Source: Spirosoma sp. 48-14 | GTDB taxonomy: Bacteria > Bacteroidota > Bacteroidia > Cytophagales > Spirosomataceae | Assembly (NCBI RefSeq): GCF_001898575.1 | Contig: NZ_MKUD01000029.1 | Coordinates: 40,931 to 104,930 of the forward strand | DNA length: 64,000 nt | Direction of reading: 5' to 3' | Shown here: positions 1-8,174 of the stretch, piece after piece | How positions within the stretch are numbered: position 1 is the stretch's first letter | Layout of the letters: every line of letters starts with the position of its first letter | The notes under the pieces: model-generated | Databases searched by the model: none | What the model saw: the letters and a program-made list of their open reading frames with translations, nothing else | Told to the model about the DNA's origin: nothing | Program-made: the position numbers and the translations under genes

Positions 1-103
1 TGGTTCCGGTTGTTACGGCGGTTTCTTTTTCCTGTTTTGGTTTAGTCTGACAGGCCAGCATCATGAGAAACAAACTGGCTATACACCAACGAAGGATACA
101 CAT
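1..103 (-). CDS. Lipoprotein, 5' end only (gene runs off the left edge)
   Basis: Reading leftward from an ATG at 103, 34 codons are open to the window edge. They begin with a short basic N-terminus, a hydrophobic stretch and a lipobox ending MMLAC at residues 14-18, followed by a Lys/Glu/Thr-rich tether. That is a typical type II (lipoprotein) signal peptide, so the product is probably anchored in the inner or outer membrane. Nothing of the mature domain is visible, so no function can be given. It lies downstream of the M13 peptidase on the same strand, 101 nt away. Confidence is limited by the partial view. Confidence 0.55.
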   Translation of the reverse strand, partial: MCILRWCIASLFLMMLACQTKPKQEKETAVTTGT

Positions 104-204
104 GCGTGAAAGGGTTTAGGCGCTTTGCTGACTAAAGTTTAACGGTCTGGCTTCCTACCTGTTAGGTATAGCAAACCAGACCATTCGCCATAAAATCAGT
201 CGAT

Positions 205-2226
205 TTACCAAACTTTAATGCGTGCTTCCGGCTTTTTATACATTTTGTCGCCTGGTTGAACATTGAACGCTTGGTACCAGGCGTCAATATTCGAAACAGG
301 GCCATTGCAGCGGTACAAGCCAGGTGCATGCGGGTCAGTCAAAATCAACTGCGCCTGAGTTTCGGGCAGGACATTTGTTCGCCAGATTTGGGCCCAGGAA
401 AGGAAAAAACGTTGATCGGGGGTGAATCCGTCAATCATACTCTTTTTGCCATTTGCTTTACCTTGCGCCGTTTTTTTGAATGCGTCGTAGGCAATGGCCA
501 GGCCGCCTAGATCGGCCAGATTTTCGCCCAGGGTTAACTGACCATTGACTTTGATGGAATCAAGTACCTTGAAGCCGAAGAACTGCTCTTTTACCTGATC
601 TGCCCGCTTTTTGAAATTATCAGCGTCGGTTTTGGACCACCAGTCCCGAAGGGTACCGTCGGCATCGTATTGTCGGCCCGAATCGTCAAAGCCGTGGGTC
701 ATTTCGTGGCCGATTACAGCGCCAATTCCGCCGTAATTGATGGCATCATCGGCTTCAAAATCGAAGAATGGAAATTGAAGAATGGCGGCCGGGAAGGTGA
801 TCTCATTGTTCACCGGACTATACGATGCGTTGATGGTTGGGGGCGTCATACGCCACTCCGTTTTATCGACGGGTTTGCCAAGGCGGTTGATCATGTAGTT
901 GTACTGCCATTTGTCGGCCGCCTGTACATTCCCATAGAAATCATTGCGGCTGATGGTGATTCCATCGTAGTTTTTCCACTTATCGGGATAGCCAATTTTC
1001 CGGCGGAAAGCGACCAATTTAGCCAGGGCTTTCGTTTTGGTATCGTTACTCATCCAGTCGAGGCTTTTAATATGTTCTTTGAATGAAGCTTCCAGATTAT
1101 CGACCAGGGTTAACATCCGCTGTTTAGCTTCAGGCTTGAAATATTTCTGTACATAGAGTTGTCCAAGAAGATCACTCAAAGAGCCGTCGATTAGGCTACT
1201 AACTCGTTGCCAGCGAGGGGTTTGTTCTTTCTGGCCGGTTAAGGTTCTGGAAAAGGCAAAGTTCTGTTTTACAAACGCATCGCTTAGATAGGGGGCTGCC
1301 CCTTTCACAATATTCCAGCGCATATACGTACGCCAATCCTCAATGGGAGTAGCCGCCATCAGGCTATCGAGGGAGTGGAAAAAAGCGGGACTTTGTACCA
1401 GTACTGTATCCTGGTCTTTAGACCCAAATTTGGTTAGTTGGTCGGCCCAGTTAATAGAAGGTGTTGACTGACTGAATTTGCTTACGCTCAGCTTATTATA
1501 GGTTTTGTAAGGATCACGAAGCTCAACGCGGGGCATTTGTGCTTTGGCCAGTGCTGTTTCCAGACGAATGATTACATCGGCATCCTGTGACGCCTGGGTT
1601 GGTTCTTCGCCGATGAGCGCTAACATTTTGTTCAAATGTTCCCGATAGGCATCCCGAATTTTTACACTGCGGGCGTCGTTTTTCAGGTAATAATCACGGT
1701 CGGGAAGAGTAGTACCGCCCTGGCTTAATTGGGGTAAATATTTCGACACATTTTTGCGGTCCTGCGTAATGCTAAAGCCAAATAACATACCATTGCTTTG
1801 CGTACGCTGATAGGCAAGTTCATCCAGAAAAGCGGCTTTGTTATTTACTTTTTCGATACGAGCCAGATCGGGCTTGATGGGGTCAAAGCCACGTTTCTCG
1901 ATCGTCAGGCTATCCATACCACTGGCGTAGTAATCGCCAACCATCTGATAGAGACGACCTTTTGTCGCCGTTTTGGATGCATCTTCAAGCAGTGTTTTCA
2001 TGGCATCCAGGCTTTTTTCACGCAATTCCTGAAAGGTTCCCCACGATGTTTTTGATGCCGGAATGGTATTCGCCCGAAGCCAGTTACCATTGGCGTATTG
2101 GTAGAAATTATCGCCCGGTTTGACCGATAAATCCATATTGGCCGGGTCGATAAATTTACGGGGGGCTACGGTTGCTATCAGGCCGATTGTGACAACCGCC
2201 GAAAGAAAAGCTAATTGCTTGTTCAT
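205..2226 (-). CDS. M13 family metallopeptidase (neprilysin/PepO-like)
   Basis: 673 aa, a usual length for bacterial M13 peptidases. An N-terminal hydrophobic segment is an export signal; the protein should act in the periplasm or on the surface. The zinc site is complete: HEMTH near residue 507 supplies the two His ligands and catalytic Glu, and ENLADLGG near residue 567 gives the third ligand (ExxxD, typical of M13). The upstream motif NASYSPVNNEITFPA is the family's substrate-binding NAxY region. M13 enzymes cleave oligopeptides and polypeptides on the amino side of hydrophobic residues; here nutrition or envelope peptide turnover is likely. It is one of four large exported peptidases in the window. 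A perfect 28-bp inverted repeat lies just upstream. Confidence 0.93.
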   Translation of the reverse strand: MNKQLAFLSAVVTIGLIATVAPRKFIDPANMDLSVKPGDNFYQYANGNWLRANTIPASKTSWGTFQELREKSLDAMKTLLEDASKTATKGRLYQMVGDYYASGMDSLTIEKRGFDPIKPDLARIEKVNNKAAFLDELAYQRTQSNGMLFGFSITQDRKNVSKYLPQLSQGGTTLPDRDYYLKNDARSVKIRDAYREHLNKMLALIGEEPTQASQDADVIIRLETALAKAQMPRVELRDPYKTYNKLSVSKFSQSTPSINWADQLTKFGSKDQDTVLVQSPAFFHSLDSLMAATPIEDWRTYMRWNIVKGAAPYLSDAFVKQNFAFSRTLTGQKEQTPRWQRVSSLIDGSLSDLLGQLYVQKYFKPEAKQRMLTLVDNLEASFKEHIKSLDWMSNDTKTKALAKLVAFRRKIGYPDKWKNYDGITISRNDFYGNVQAADKWQYNYMINRLGKPVDKTEWRMTPPTINASYSPVNNEITFPAAILQFPFFDFEADDAINYGGIGAVIGHEMTHGFDDSGRQYDADGTLRDWWSKTDADNFKKRADQVKEQFFGFKVLDSIKVNGQLTLGENLADLGGLAIAYDAFKKTAQGKANGKKSMIDGFTPDQRFFLSWAQIWRTNVLPETQAQLILTDPHAPGLYRCNGPVSNIDAWYQAFNVQPGDKMYKKPEARIKVW

Positions 2227-2266
2227 TTATAGAGTGAGTTGTAAACGTAAAGAATACAAAAATACA

Positions 2267-2337
2267 TAACGCGGATGGGAATCCGCGATTGGGGTCAGAC
2301 TAACCACGTCCCCAATCGCGGATTCCCATCCGCGTTA
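2267..2337. repeat. Long perfect inverted repeat, GC-rich family, copy 1
   Basis: Arms 2267-2294 and 2310-2337 are 28 bp and exactly complementary, with a 15-nt loop. Each arm begins TAACGCGG and itself contains CGCGGATGGGAATCCGCG, which can fold on its own, so the element can form one long hairpin or two small ones. The same word order recurs at 8052 and 30283. It sits between two same-direction genes and carries no T-run, so it does not look like an ordinary terminator. Confidence 0.9.
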
Positions 2338-2350
2338 CCTGATTCACTAT

Positions 2351-2941
2351 TTATTTACCCGCCAGCGAAGCCTGGAACTCACGTGTATAAGTACCCGCTT
2401 TGAATTGGTCGAAAGGCTCTTTCTGGTGATAATTTTTCCCAAAATAGGTGATAATCTGATGGAAGGTACGGGGCTCCAGATATCCGGCAATTGGTTGGAT
2501 CAGGTTAAATTTTTCATCCATGAATACCGTTGTCGGATAGCTCATCTGATTTCTCATCAGGGCCGCAGCCAATTCGTGAACCCCGTTACTACCGCCACTT
2601 ATATACTTGAACGTTTGTTTGCCCAGGGTTATATCGGCGGTTTGTTCAGCGTTGAACCGGACCGGGTAAAAATTTTCGTTCACGTAGTCGACAATGGCGG
2701 GCTCGGAGAACGTTTTGCGATCCATAACCTTACACCAGCCACACCAGTCTGTGTATACATCGATAACAAATTTCTTTGGTTTCTTCTGAGTAAGCGCGTA
2801 AGCTTCCTGGATGGTCAACCAGTTAATGTGCTTGCGCTCGTCGGTCGGCCTAGCAGTCGGTAGATCGACAGGTAAGGAGGTTCGAAATGCGCTGATCGTT
2901 AATAAAACGAAGGCCGCGAAAAAGAGAAACAGGCGGTTCAT
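2351..2941 (-). CDS. Secreted thioredoxin-fold protein (DUF255/thioredoxin_7 type)
   Basis: 196 aa. A signal peptide (about residues 1-20) is followed by a thioredoxin-like domain with the active site DWCGWCKVMD near residues 66-75; both redox Cys are present and preceded by Trp. The extra 'K-V-M-D-R-K-T-F' after the CxxC is typical of the thioredoxin_7/DUF255 group rather than of classical Trx. A cis-Pro region (SYPTTVFMDE) is visible further on. Likely periplasmic thiol-disulfide exchange or reduction. It ends 13 nt from the hairpin at 2267-2337. The partner is not evident from context. Confidence 0.85.
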   Translation of the reverse strand: MNRLFLFFAAFVLLTISAFRTSLPVDLPTARPTDERKHINWLTIQEAYALTQKKPKKFVIDVYTDWCGWCKVMDRKTFSEPAIVDYVNENFYPVRFNAEQTADITLGKQTFKYISGGSNGVHELAAALMRNQMSYPTTVFMDEKFNLIQPIAGYLEPRTFHQIITYFGKNYHQKEPFDQFKAGTYTREFQASLAGK

Positions 2942-3020
2942 ACAGGCTGTTGTTTTAATTAGTAACGTACGGGGGCTAATAAAATTAGTAAACAGGTCTG
3001 AGTTCTGCTAAAAAAGTAAC

Positions 3021-3695
3021 TTACGAAACAGGCCGAACTGCCCGTAAAATATCCCGTTTATGCGGAGGGCCGGGATGCTTTTCAACGGTAAGACCTGCCG
3101 AACGAAGGTTTCGTTGTACATAACTCTTTGAACAGTAAGTGGTCAGTATACCATTTGGGAGCAATAAATGAGCCAGTTTTGCGAAAATTTCCGGCTCCCA
3201 CAGTTCGGGCTGGGCCGTAGGCGCAAAGGCATCGTAATACATCAGGTGGAAGGATTCTGACGTAGCCCAGTCCTGGAGTTGAGAATGAATTTTTAACAGA
3301 CTGAAGCACGGATTGATGGGTACCCACTTATTCCAGGGCGATTCGTGAAGACTGGCTAAATAGTTAGTGCCTATTAGTTCGTCGTAGTTTAGGTGTCGCG
3401 CATCGTCAGGCGCCATCGGAAAGGCTTCGACCGCTGTATACATAATCCGACGCTGATGGGACAGAGCCTGTTGAGCCGTTAAAAGAGCATTTAGTCCCGT
3501 TCCAAATCCCATTTCAAAAATATGTAGCTCCTGGTCAGGGAATCGGTCGAAAGCGTCCAGTAATCCTAATTCAATATAGACTCGTTGGGATTCCTGATAG
3601 GCGCCATGAATGGAATGATAGGTTTTATCGAGCGTCTGATTAATGGCGGTATGAGAGCCATCGGCAGTGATTAGCAAGCGGACATTGGCGTTCAT
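3021..3695 (-). CDS. mnmD: tRNA 5-methylaminomethyl-2-thiouridine methyltransferase MnmD
   Basis: 224 aa, matching stand-alone MnmD (DUF752), which corresponds to the N-terminal methyltransferase half of enterobacterial MnmC. It should methylate nm5(s2)U to mnm5(s2)U at wobble position 34 of certain tRNAs with SAM as donor. The SAM-binding loop EMGFGTGLNALL lies at residues 61-72, and the conserved acidic/Tyr patch YYDAFAPTAQPELW is near residue 153. No FAD-dependent oxidoreductase half is attached, as expected for Bacteroidota. It is followed downstream by the thioredoxin-like gene 79 nt away. The assignment is firm at family level; tRNA specificity is inferred. Confidence 0.88.
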   Translation of the reverse strand: MNANVRLLITADGSHTAINQTLDKTYHSIHGAYQESQRVYIELGLLDAFDRFPDQELHIFEMGFGTGLNALLTAQQALSHQRRIMYTAVEAFPMAPDDARHLNYDELIGTNYLASLHESPWNKWVPINPCFSLLKIHSQLQDWATSESFHLMYYDAFAPTAQPELWEPEIFAKLAHLLLPNGILTTYCSKSYVQRNLRSAGLTVEKHPGPPHKRDILRAVRPVS

Positions 3696-3876
3696 GTGAA
3701 AGAAAATAGTAGCACAGCGTGTAAAGAATCTACAGAAACAACCTTAACCTAATCTTAATCTGTTCGTTTTTGGGCTAATTTTGTGTCTGGTTTCTGTAGG
3801 CTGGGTAACGAAAATCGCGATTTACTCGTAATCTAGTCGGCATGGGCCATTCATAGTCAATTATTTAGTAAGTCAA

Positions 3877-4350
3877 ATGATTCAACGCGTTCAATCCATA
3901 TTTCTATTTCTTATTGCTGTTGCAATGGGTACAGCACTGGCCACACCATTATGGGAGAAGTCGGGTACCAAATCGCCCGAAATGGCTCATTTATCGGCAC
4001 TACAATATACTCAGCAGCAGGGAGTTACTACGTATGCTGATACTGTCTGGTATTTAGCCTTATTAATCGCTCTGGTGGGAGTTGTGGCTCTTTACGCTAT
4101 TTTCCAGTATAAGAATCGGCTGACACAGACAGCCTTATGTGCTGTTAATGCCTTGATGCTTACGGCCATTATGGGCATTGTTCTCTATCGGACGCTCTAT
4201 CTGGGCAAATTGTATGGTGATCCGGAAAATCAGGGTGATTTTTTAACCGGTTTTTACGCCATTATTGCTGCTCTTGTATTTAACGCATTGGCAAACCGTT
4301 TCATTCGTCGGGATGAGAAATTAGTGCGGGGTTCTGATCGGTTACGCTAG
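3877..4350 (+). CDS. DUF4293 membrane protein
   Basis: 157 aa. The start MIQRVQSIFLFL is the signature N-terminus of DUF4293, a Bacteroidota family of small inner-membrane proteins with four predicted transmembrane segments (about residues 5-25, 55-75, 85-105, 120-140 here). Its function is unknown. A Bacteroidota -7 element TAATTTTG stands at 3776-3783, about 95 nt upstream, without a clear -33 box. The gene is alone on its strand and is followed by a strong terminator at 4373, so it is probably a monocistronic unit. Confidence 0.85.
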   Translation: MIQRVQSIFLFLIAVAMGTALATPLWEKSGTKSPEMAHLSALQYTQQQGVTTYADTVWYLALLIALVGVVALYAIFQYKNRLTQTALCAVNALMLTAIMGIVLYRTLYLGKLYGDPENQGDFLTGFYAIIAALVFNALANRFIRRDEKLVRGSDRLR

Positions 4351-4739
4351 GCTTATTTTTCGTTAGGCTAGTAAAAGCCTGCTGTTTGATGATCGTATAT
4401 ATCGTCAGACAGCAGGCTTTTTTATTGGTTATAAATAAGTATCGGTTTAAGATTTTTTATTCTTTTTTGGGTAATGCACAGAAGGAAGTTGTCTTTTCTA
4501 TGAAAAAGCCTTAATCTTATTTCGTTTTTTTGAAAATAAGAATTTTGAGGCTGAATAGGCATTGTACTATTGGGTAAGAACTGTAAATCAGGTGATGGCA
4601 GAACGGAATTTTACTGCCGTCTTCAGGCACGTTTTGCCCAACTAAGTGGCTTGGTCTTTCTACACAATCAGTCTTACGAATCAACTAGTATTTTGCTGAC
4701 TAGGCCGACTTCTATACGTTATCAACAAACCTCTTTTTT
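4351..4739. other. 389-nt intergenic region
   Basis: Apart from the terminator at 4373-4424 this stretch is AT-rich, non-coding and carries the leader of the S41 protease gene. I find no tRNA, small ORF with a plausible start, or conserved riboswitch pattern in it. Confidence 0.6.
4373..4424 (+). terminator. Rho-independent terminator of the DUF4293 gene
   Basis: AAAAGCCTGCTGT pairs with ACAGCAGGCTTTTT around an AT-rich loop, followed by a T-run. It is located 22 nt after the stop codon. Confidence 0.85.
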
Positions 4740-7700
4740 ATGAACACGTCTACCCGTGTAATGCGCATTGGGTTAGCAGCTTTTATAGGGCTTAGCCAAC
4801 CAGGTATTGCACAGACAACGAACCCAACCCCAAAGTTTGCCTTTGCAGAGCCCGCTTTATCGCCCGATGGAAGAGAAATTGCCTTTGTTTCGGGTGGCGA
4901 CATCTGGACTGTACCTGCCGCTGGTGGTGAAGCCCGACTGCTGGTAGCGCATACCGACAACGAAACCCGACCCCTGTATTCGCCCGATGGCAAATACCTG
5001 GCGTTTGCCTCAACCCGCTCCGGTAATGGCGATATTTATCTGCTAACACTGGAAACGGGTTCCTTGCGCCGACTAACGTTCGACGATGGAGCCGAAAGCC
5101 TTACGGCCTGGTCGAATGATAGCAAAATGGTCTATTTCCAGTCGACCAGCCGCGATATTTCGGGTATGAACGACATCTACCGGATGCCTATTACCGGAGG
5201 TACGCCGATGCCCGTTACGGCCGATCGGTATGCAAGCGAATTTTTTGGAACCCCCTCACCCGATGGTAGTACACTGGCATTTTCGGCCCGTGGTATTGCT
5301 GCGGCTCAATGGTGGCGAAAGGGAAGCAGCCATCTTGACCAATCCGAAATCTGGACCTGTAAGATTGGCGCGAAGAAAGGGGATAAACCCACCTATGAGC
5401 GATTGACCGAAGGAGGAGCAAAGGAACTTTGGCCCATGTGGAGCCCAGATGGTCAAACGGTCTATTTTATGTCGGATAAAGGTGGTGGACAGAACTTATG
5501 GGCCAAGGCACTGAAAGGACAGGCTATGATGCTCACATCGTTTAAAGACGGGCGGGTCATCTGGCCATCCATCAGTCAGGATGGAAAGTCGATCGTTTTT
5601 GAGCGTGATTTTCAAATCTGGAAATATGACATTACCACGAAGCAAACAGCCCCGGTAGCCATTCACCTACGGGGTGCAGCGGCTGGCCCTGCTGTCGATC
5701 ATGTAAAGCTTACGAGTCAGTTTCGGGATCTGGTTGTATCGCCCGATGGGAAGAAAGTAGCGTTTACCGCTCACGGTGAAGTGTTTGCGGCTTCGGCGAA
5801 AGAGGGTGGCGATGCGGTTCGGGTTAGTAACACCCCCGCGCTCGAGTCGCAACTGGCCTGGACACCTAATAGCCGGATGCTACTGTATATAAGTACGCGA
5901 AATGGTATTGCCAACCTCTATCAGTATGATTTTTCGACTCGCGAGGAAATCCGCCTTACCGACTCTCAGCAGGACGATGCGGCTCCGGTTGTATCGCCTG
6001 ATGGGCAATCGGTCGCTTTCCTGCGAAATGGGCAGGAACTGCATGTGATGGAGTTGGGTAATAAGAAAGACCGGGTGGTGTATAAAGGTTTTCTGGGCCG
6101 TCCGCCTTTTGCCAGTACGGGTTCGGTAGCCTGGTCGCCAGATAATAAATGGCTGGCCTTCGCTGCCTATGGGACTAAAACGTTTCGGAATATTTCGGTC
6201 GTACCCGCAACGGGTGGCGAAAGTCATCCGGTAAGTTTTCTGGCTAATACCTTTGGTGGAAATGTAAACTGGAGCCCTGACGGGAAGTACATTCTGTTTG
6301 GAACCAACCAGCGGACCGAAATGGCGCAGATTGCCCGAGTTGATCTGGTTCCACGATTGCCCAAATTCCGGGAGGATCAGTTTCGCGACCTGTTTAATGA
6401 GGAAGTGCCCCGGACGATTCGAACGACTACGGCACCCATAGCTCCAAGCGCCCCTGATAAAGTTGCCTCCCGCGATTCCGTTGCTAGTTCATTGCCGGGC
6501 ACAAAAGCGAAAAGTGCGGGTAAAGAAACAACCAGCATTGTGTTTGACGGTATTCGCCAGCGGTTGAGTTTATTGCCCATCGGTATGGAAGTTGATGCGC
6601 AGTCGATCAGTAAAGATGGTAAAACACTTCTGTTGGTAGCCAGCGTGGCCGGTCGGCAGAATTTATACACCTACTCTCTCGATGAAACGGGCGCAGAGCG
6701 AAGTGTAGCCCGTCAGTTAACGACAACGCCCGGCCCGAAAAGCAATGCGCAGTTTACGGCCGATGGCAAAGAGGTATTTTATCTGGAACAGGGGCGTATT
6801 CAATCGATTTCGCTGGAAAAACGGGAACCTAAACCAGTGGCTGTAACGGCTGAAATGGATGTTGATTTTTCCAGCGAAAAACTTCAGGTATTTCAGCAGG
6901 CCTGGGATGTACAGAACAAAGGCTTCTATGATCCTGAATTTCATGGTATCGACTGGCAAACCGTTCGTAAAAATTATGAACCGCTGGCGGCTGGAGCCCG
7001 TACCCCCGATGAATTACGCCGATTACTAAGCCTGATGGTGGGCGAACTGAATGCGTCGCACTCGGGCGTATCAGGCCCGCAGGGAGCCATCGATATAACA
7101 ACCGGACGACTAGGACTCCGGTTTGATCGGATTACGTATGAGAATACCGGCAAACTCCTGATTACAGAAGTCGTGTCGCAAGGACCCGTGGCGTTGGTAG
7201 GTACGGTTAAACCCGGAGATTATTTGCAGGCCGTTGATGGGAAAACAATCGATACGAGTACCAATCTGGATGAGTTATTAAATAATAAAATCAACCGTCG
7301 GGTCAACCTTTCGATCGTATCGGCTCCCAATGCAACTCCCCATGAGGTGAGCGTATTGCCCGTTAGCCTGGCTACGGAAAAAGGCTTGTTATATAAACAG
7401 TGGGTTGAGCAGCAGCGCGAATATGTAGCGAAAGCGAGTGGCGGACGGCTAGGCTACGTGCATATGTTCGATATGTCGGCCGAATCGCTCAACCAATTGT
7501 ACATCGATCTGGATGCCGATAACCACGCTCGTGAAGGCGTTGTGGTTGATGTGCGCAATAATAACGGTGGCTTTGTGAATGCGTATGCCCTCGACGTATT
7601 TGCCCGTAAAGGCTATATGACCATGACTCCCCGTGGGCTTCCGGCCTCACCGGCGCGTACACAACTGGGACAGCGGTCACTGGAAAAACCAACGATTCTG

Positions 7701-8039
7701 GTCACTAATCAGCATTCACTCTCCGACGCCGAAGATTTCACGGAAGGGTATCGGTCGCTTAAACTGGGTAAAGTGGTGGGCGAACCGACGGGTGGTTGGA
7801 TCATTTATACTTCAGCCGCCCAATTGATCGACGGCTCATCGATTCGCCTGCCTTTCATTCGCATTACCGACAATACAGGCAAGAATATGGAACTGAATCC
7901 ACGTCCGGTCGATATTCCTGTATCTCGTCCCATTGGCGAAAGCTATACCGATCAGAATACCCAGCTCGATGTAGCCGTAAAAGAACTCATCAGGCAACTA
8001 GACGAAGCCAAATCCAGCAAGGTCAGTGCGGGCAAGTAA
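4740..8039 (+). CDS. Tricorn-like S41 family peptidase with beta-propeller and PDZ domains
   Basis: 1099 aa. A signal peptide (residues 1-25) is followed by TolB/PD40-type repeats (SPDGREIAFVS, SPDGKYLAFAS, SPDGQTVYFMS and others) up to about residue 550 that build beta-propellers, a short Pro/Ala/Ser-rich linker (~560-590), a C1-type helical domain, a PDZ domain (~800-880) and a C-terminal S41 protease core. The nucleophile Ser lies in TNQHSLSDAEDF near residue 992, with GEPTGGW following; the architecture is that of tricorn peptidase. Tricorn processes peptides released by larger proteases. The signal sequence means this one acts outside the cytoplasm. It is probably co-expressed with the metalloprotease downstream, although a hairpin repeat separates them. 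Confidence 0.9.
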   Translation: MNTSTRVMRIGLAAFIGLSQPGIAQTTNPTPKFAFAEPALSPDGREIAFVSGGDIWTVPAAGGEARLLVAHTDNETRPLYSPDGKYLAFASTRSGNGDIYLLTLETGSLRRLTFDDGAESLTAWSNDSKMVYFQSTSRDISGMNDIYRMPITGGTPMPVTADRYASEFFGTPSPDGSTLAFSARGIAAAQWWRKGSSHLDQSEIWTCKIGAKKGDKPTYERLTEGGAKELWPMWSPDGQTVYFMSDKGGGQNLWAKALKGQAMMLTSFKDGRVIWPSISQDGKSIVFERDFQIWKYDITTKQTAPVAIHLRGAAAGPAVDHVKLTSQFRDLVVSPDGKKVAFTAHGEVFAASAKEGGDAVRVSNTPALESQLAWTPNSRMLLYISTRNGIANLYQYDFSTREEIRLTDSQQDDAAPVVSPDGQSVAFLRNGQELHVMELGNKKDRVVYKGFLGRPPFASTGSVAWSPDNKWLAFAAYGTKTFRNISVVPATGGESHPVSFLANTFGGNVNWSPDGKYILFGTNQRTEMAQIARVDLVPRLPKFREDQFRDLFNEEVPRTIRTTTAPIAPSAPDKVASRDSVASSLPGTKAKSAGKETTSIVFDGIRQRLSLLPIGMEVDAQSISKDGKTLLLVASVAGRQNLYTYSLDETGAERSVARQLTTTPGPKSNAQFTADGKEVFYLEQGRIQSISLEKREPKPVAVTAEMDVDFSSEKLQVFQQAWDVQNKGFYDPEFHGIDWQTVRKNYEPLAAGARTPDELRRLLSLMVGELNASHSGVSGPQGAIDITTGRLGLRFDRITYENTGKLLITEVVSQGPVALVGTVKPGDYLQAVDGKTIDTSTNLDELLNNKINRRVNLSIVSAPNATPHEVSVLPVSLATEKGLLYKQWVEQQREYVAKASGGRLGYVHMFDMSAESLNQLYIDLDADNHAREGVVVDVRNNNGGFVNAYALDVFARKGYMTMTPRGLPASPARTQLGQRSLEKPTILVTNQHSLSDAEDFTEGYRSLKLGKVVGEPTGGWIIYTSAAQLIDGSSIRLPFIRITDNTGKNMELNPRPVDIPVSRPIGESYTDQNTQLDVAVKELIRQLDEAKSSKVSAGK

Positions 8040-8051
8040 AATGAGATTTGC

Positions 8052-8110
8052 TGTAACGCGGGTGGCAACCCGCGATTTTTAATCAGAGAGTGCGTGCCAC
8101 CCGCGTTACA
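8052..8110. repeat. Long inverted repeat, GC-rich family, copy 2
   Basis: Arms 8052-8067 and 8095-8110 (TGTAACGCGGGTGGCA and its complement) pair over 16 bp without mismatch. The left arm runs on into AACCCGCG, so it can also fold back on itself. It is located 13 nt after the S41 stop codon and 64 nt before the next gene. It is clearly related in sequence to 2267-2337 and 30283-30346. Confidence 0.88.
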
Positions 8111-8174
8111 AGAAACAGCCACCTAATATCCACTAATTAACTATCGTCAGCAGCAAAAGACAACCTGTTAGCAC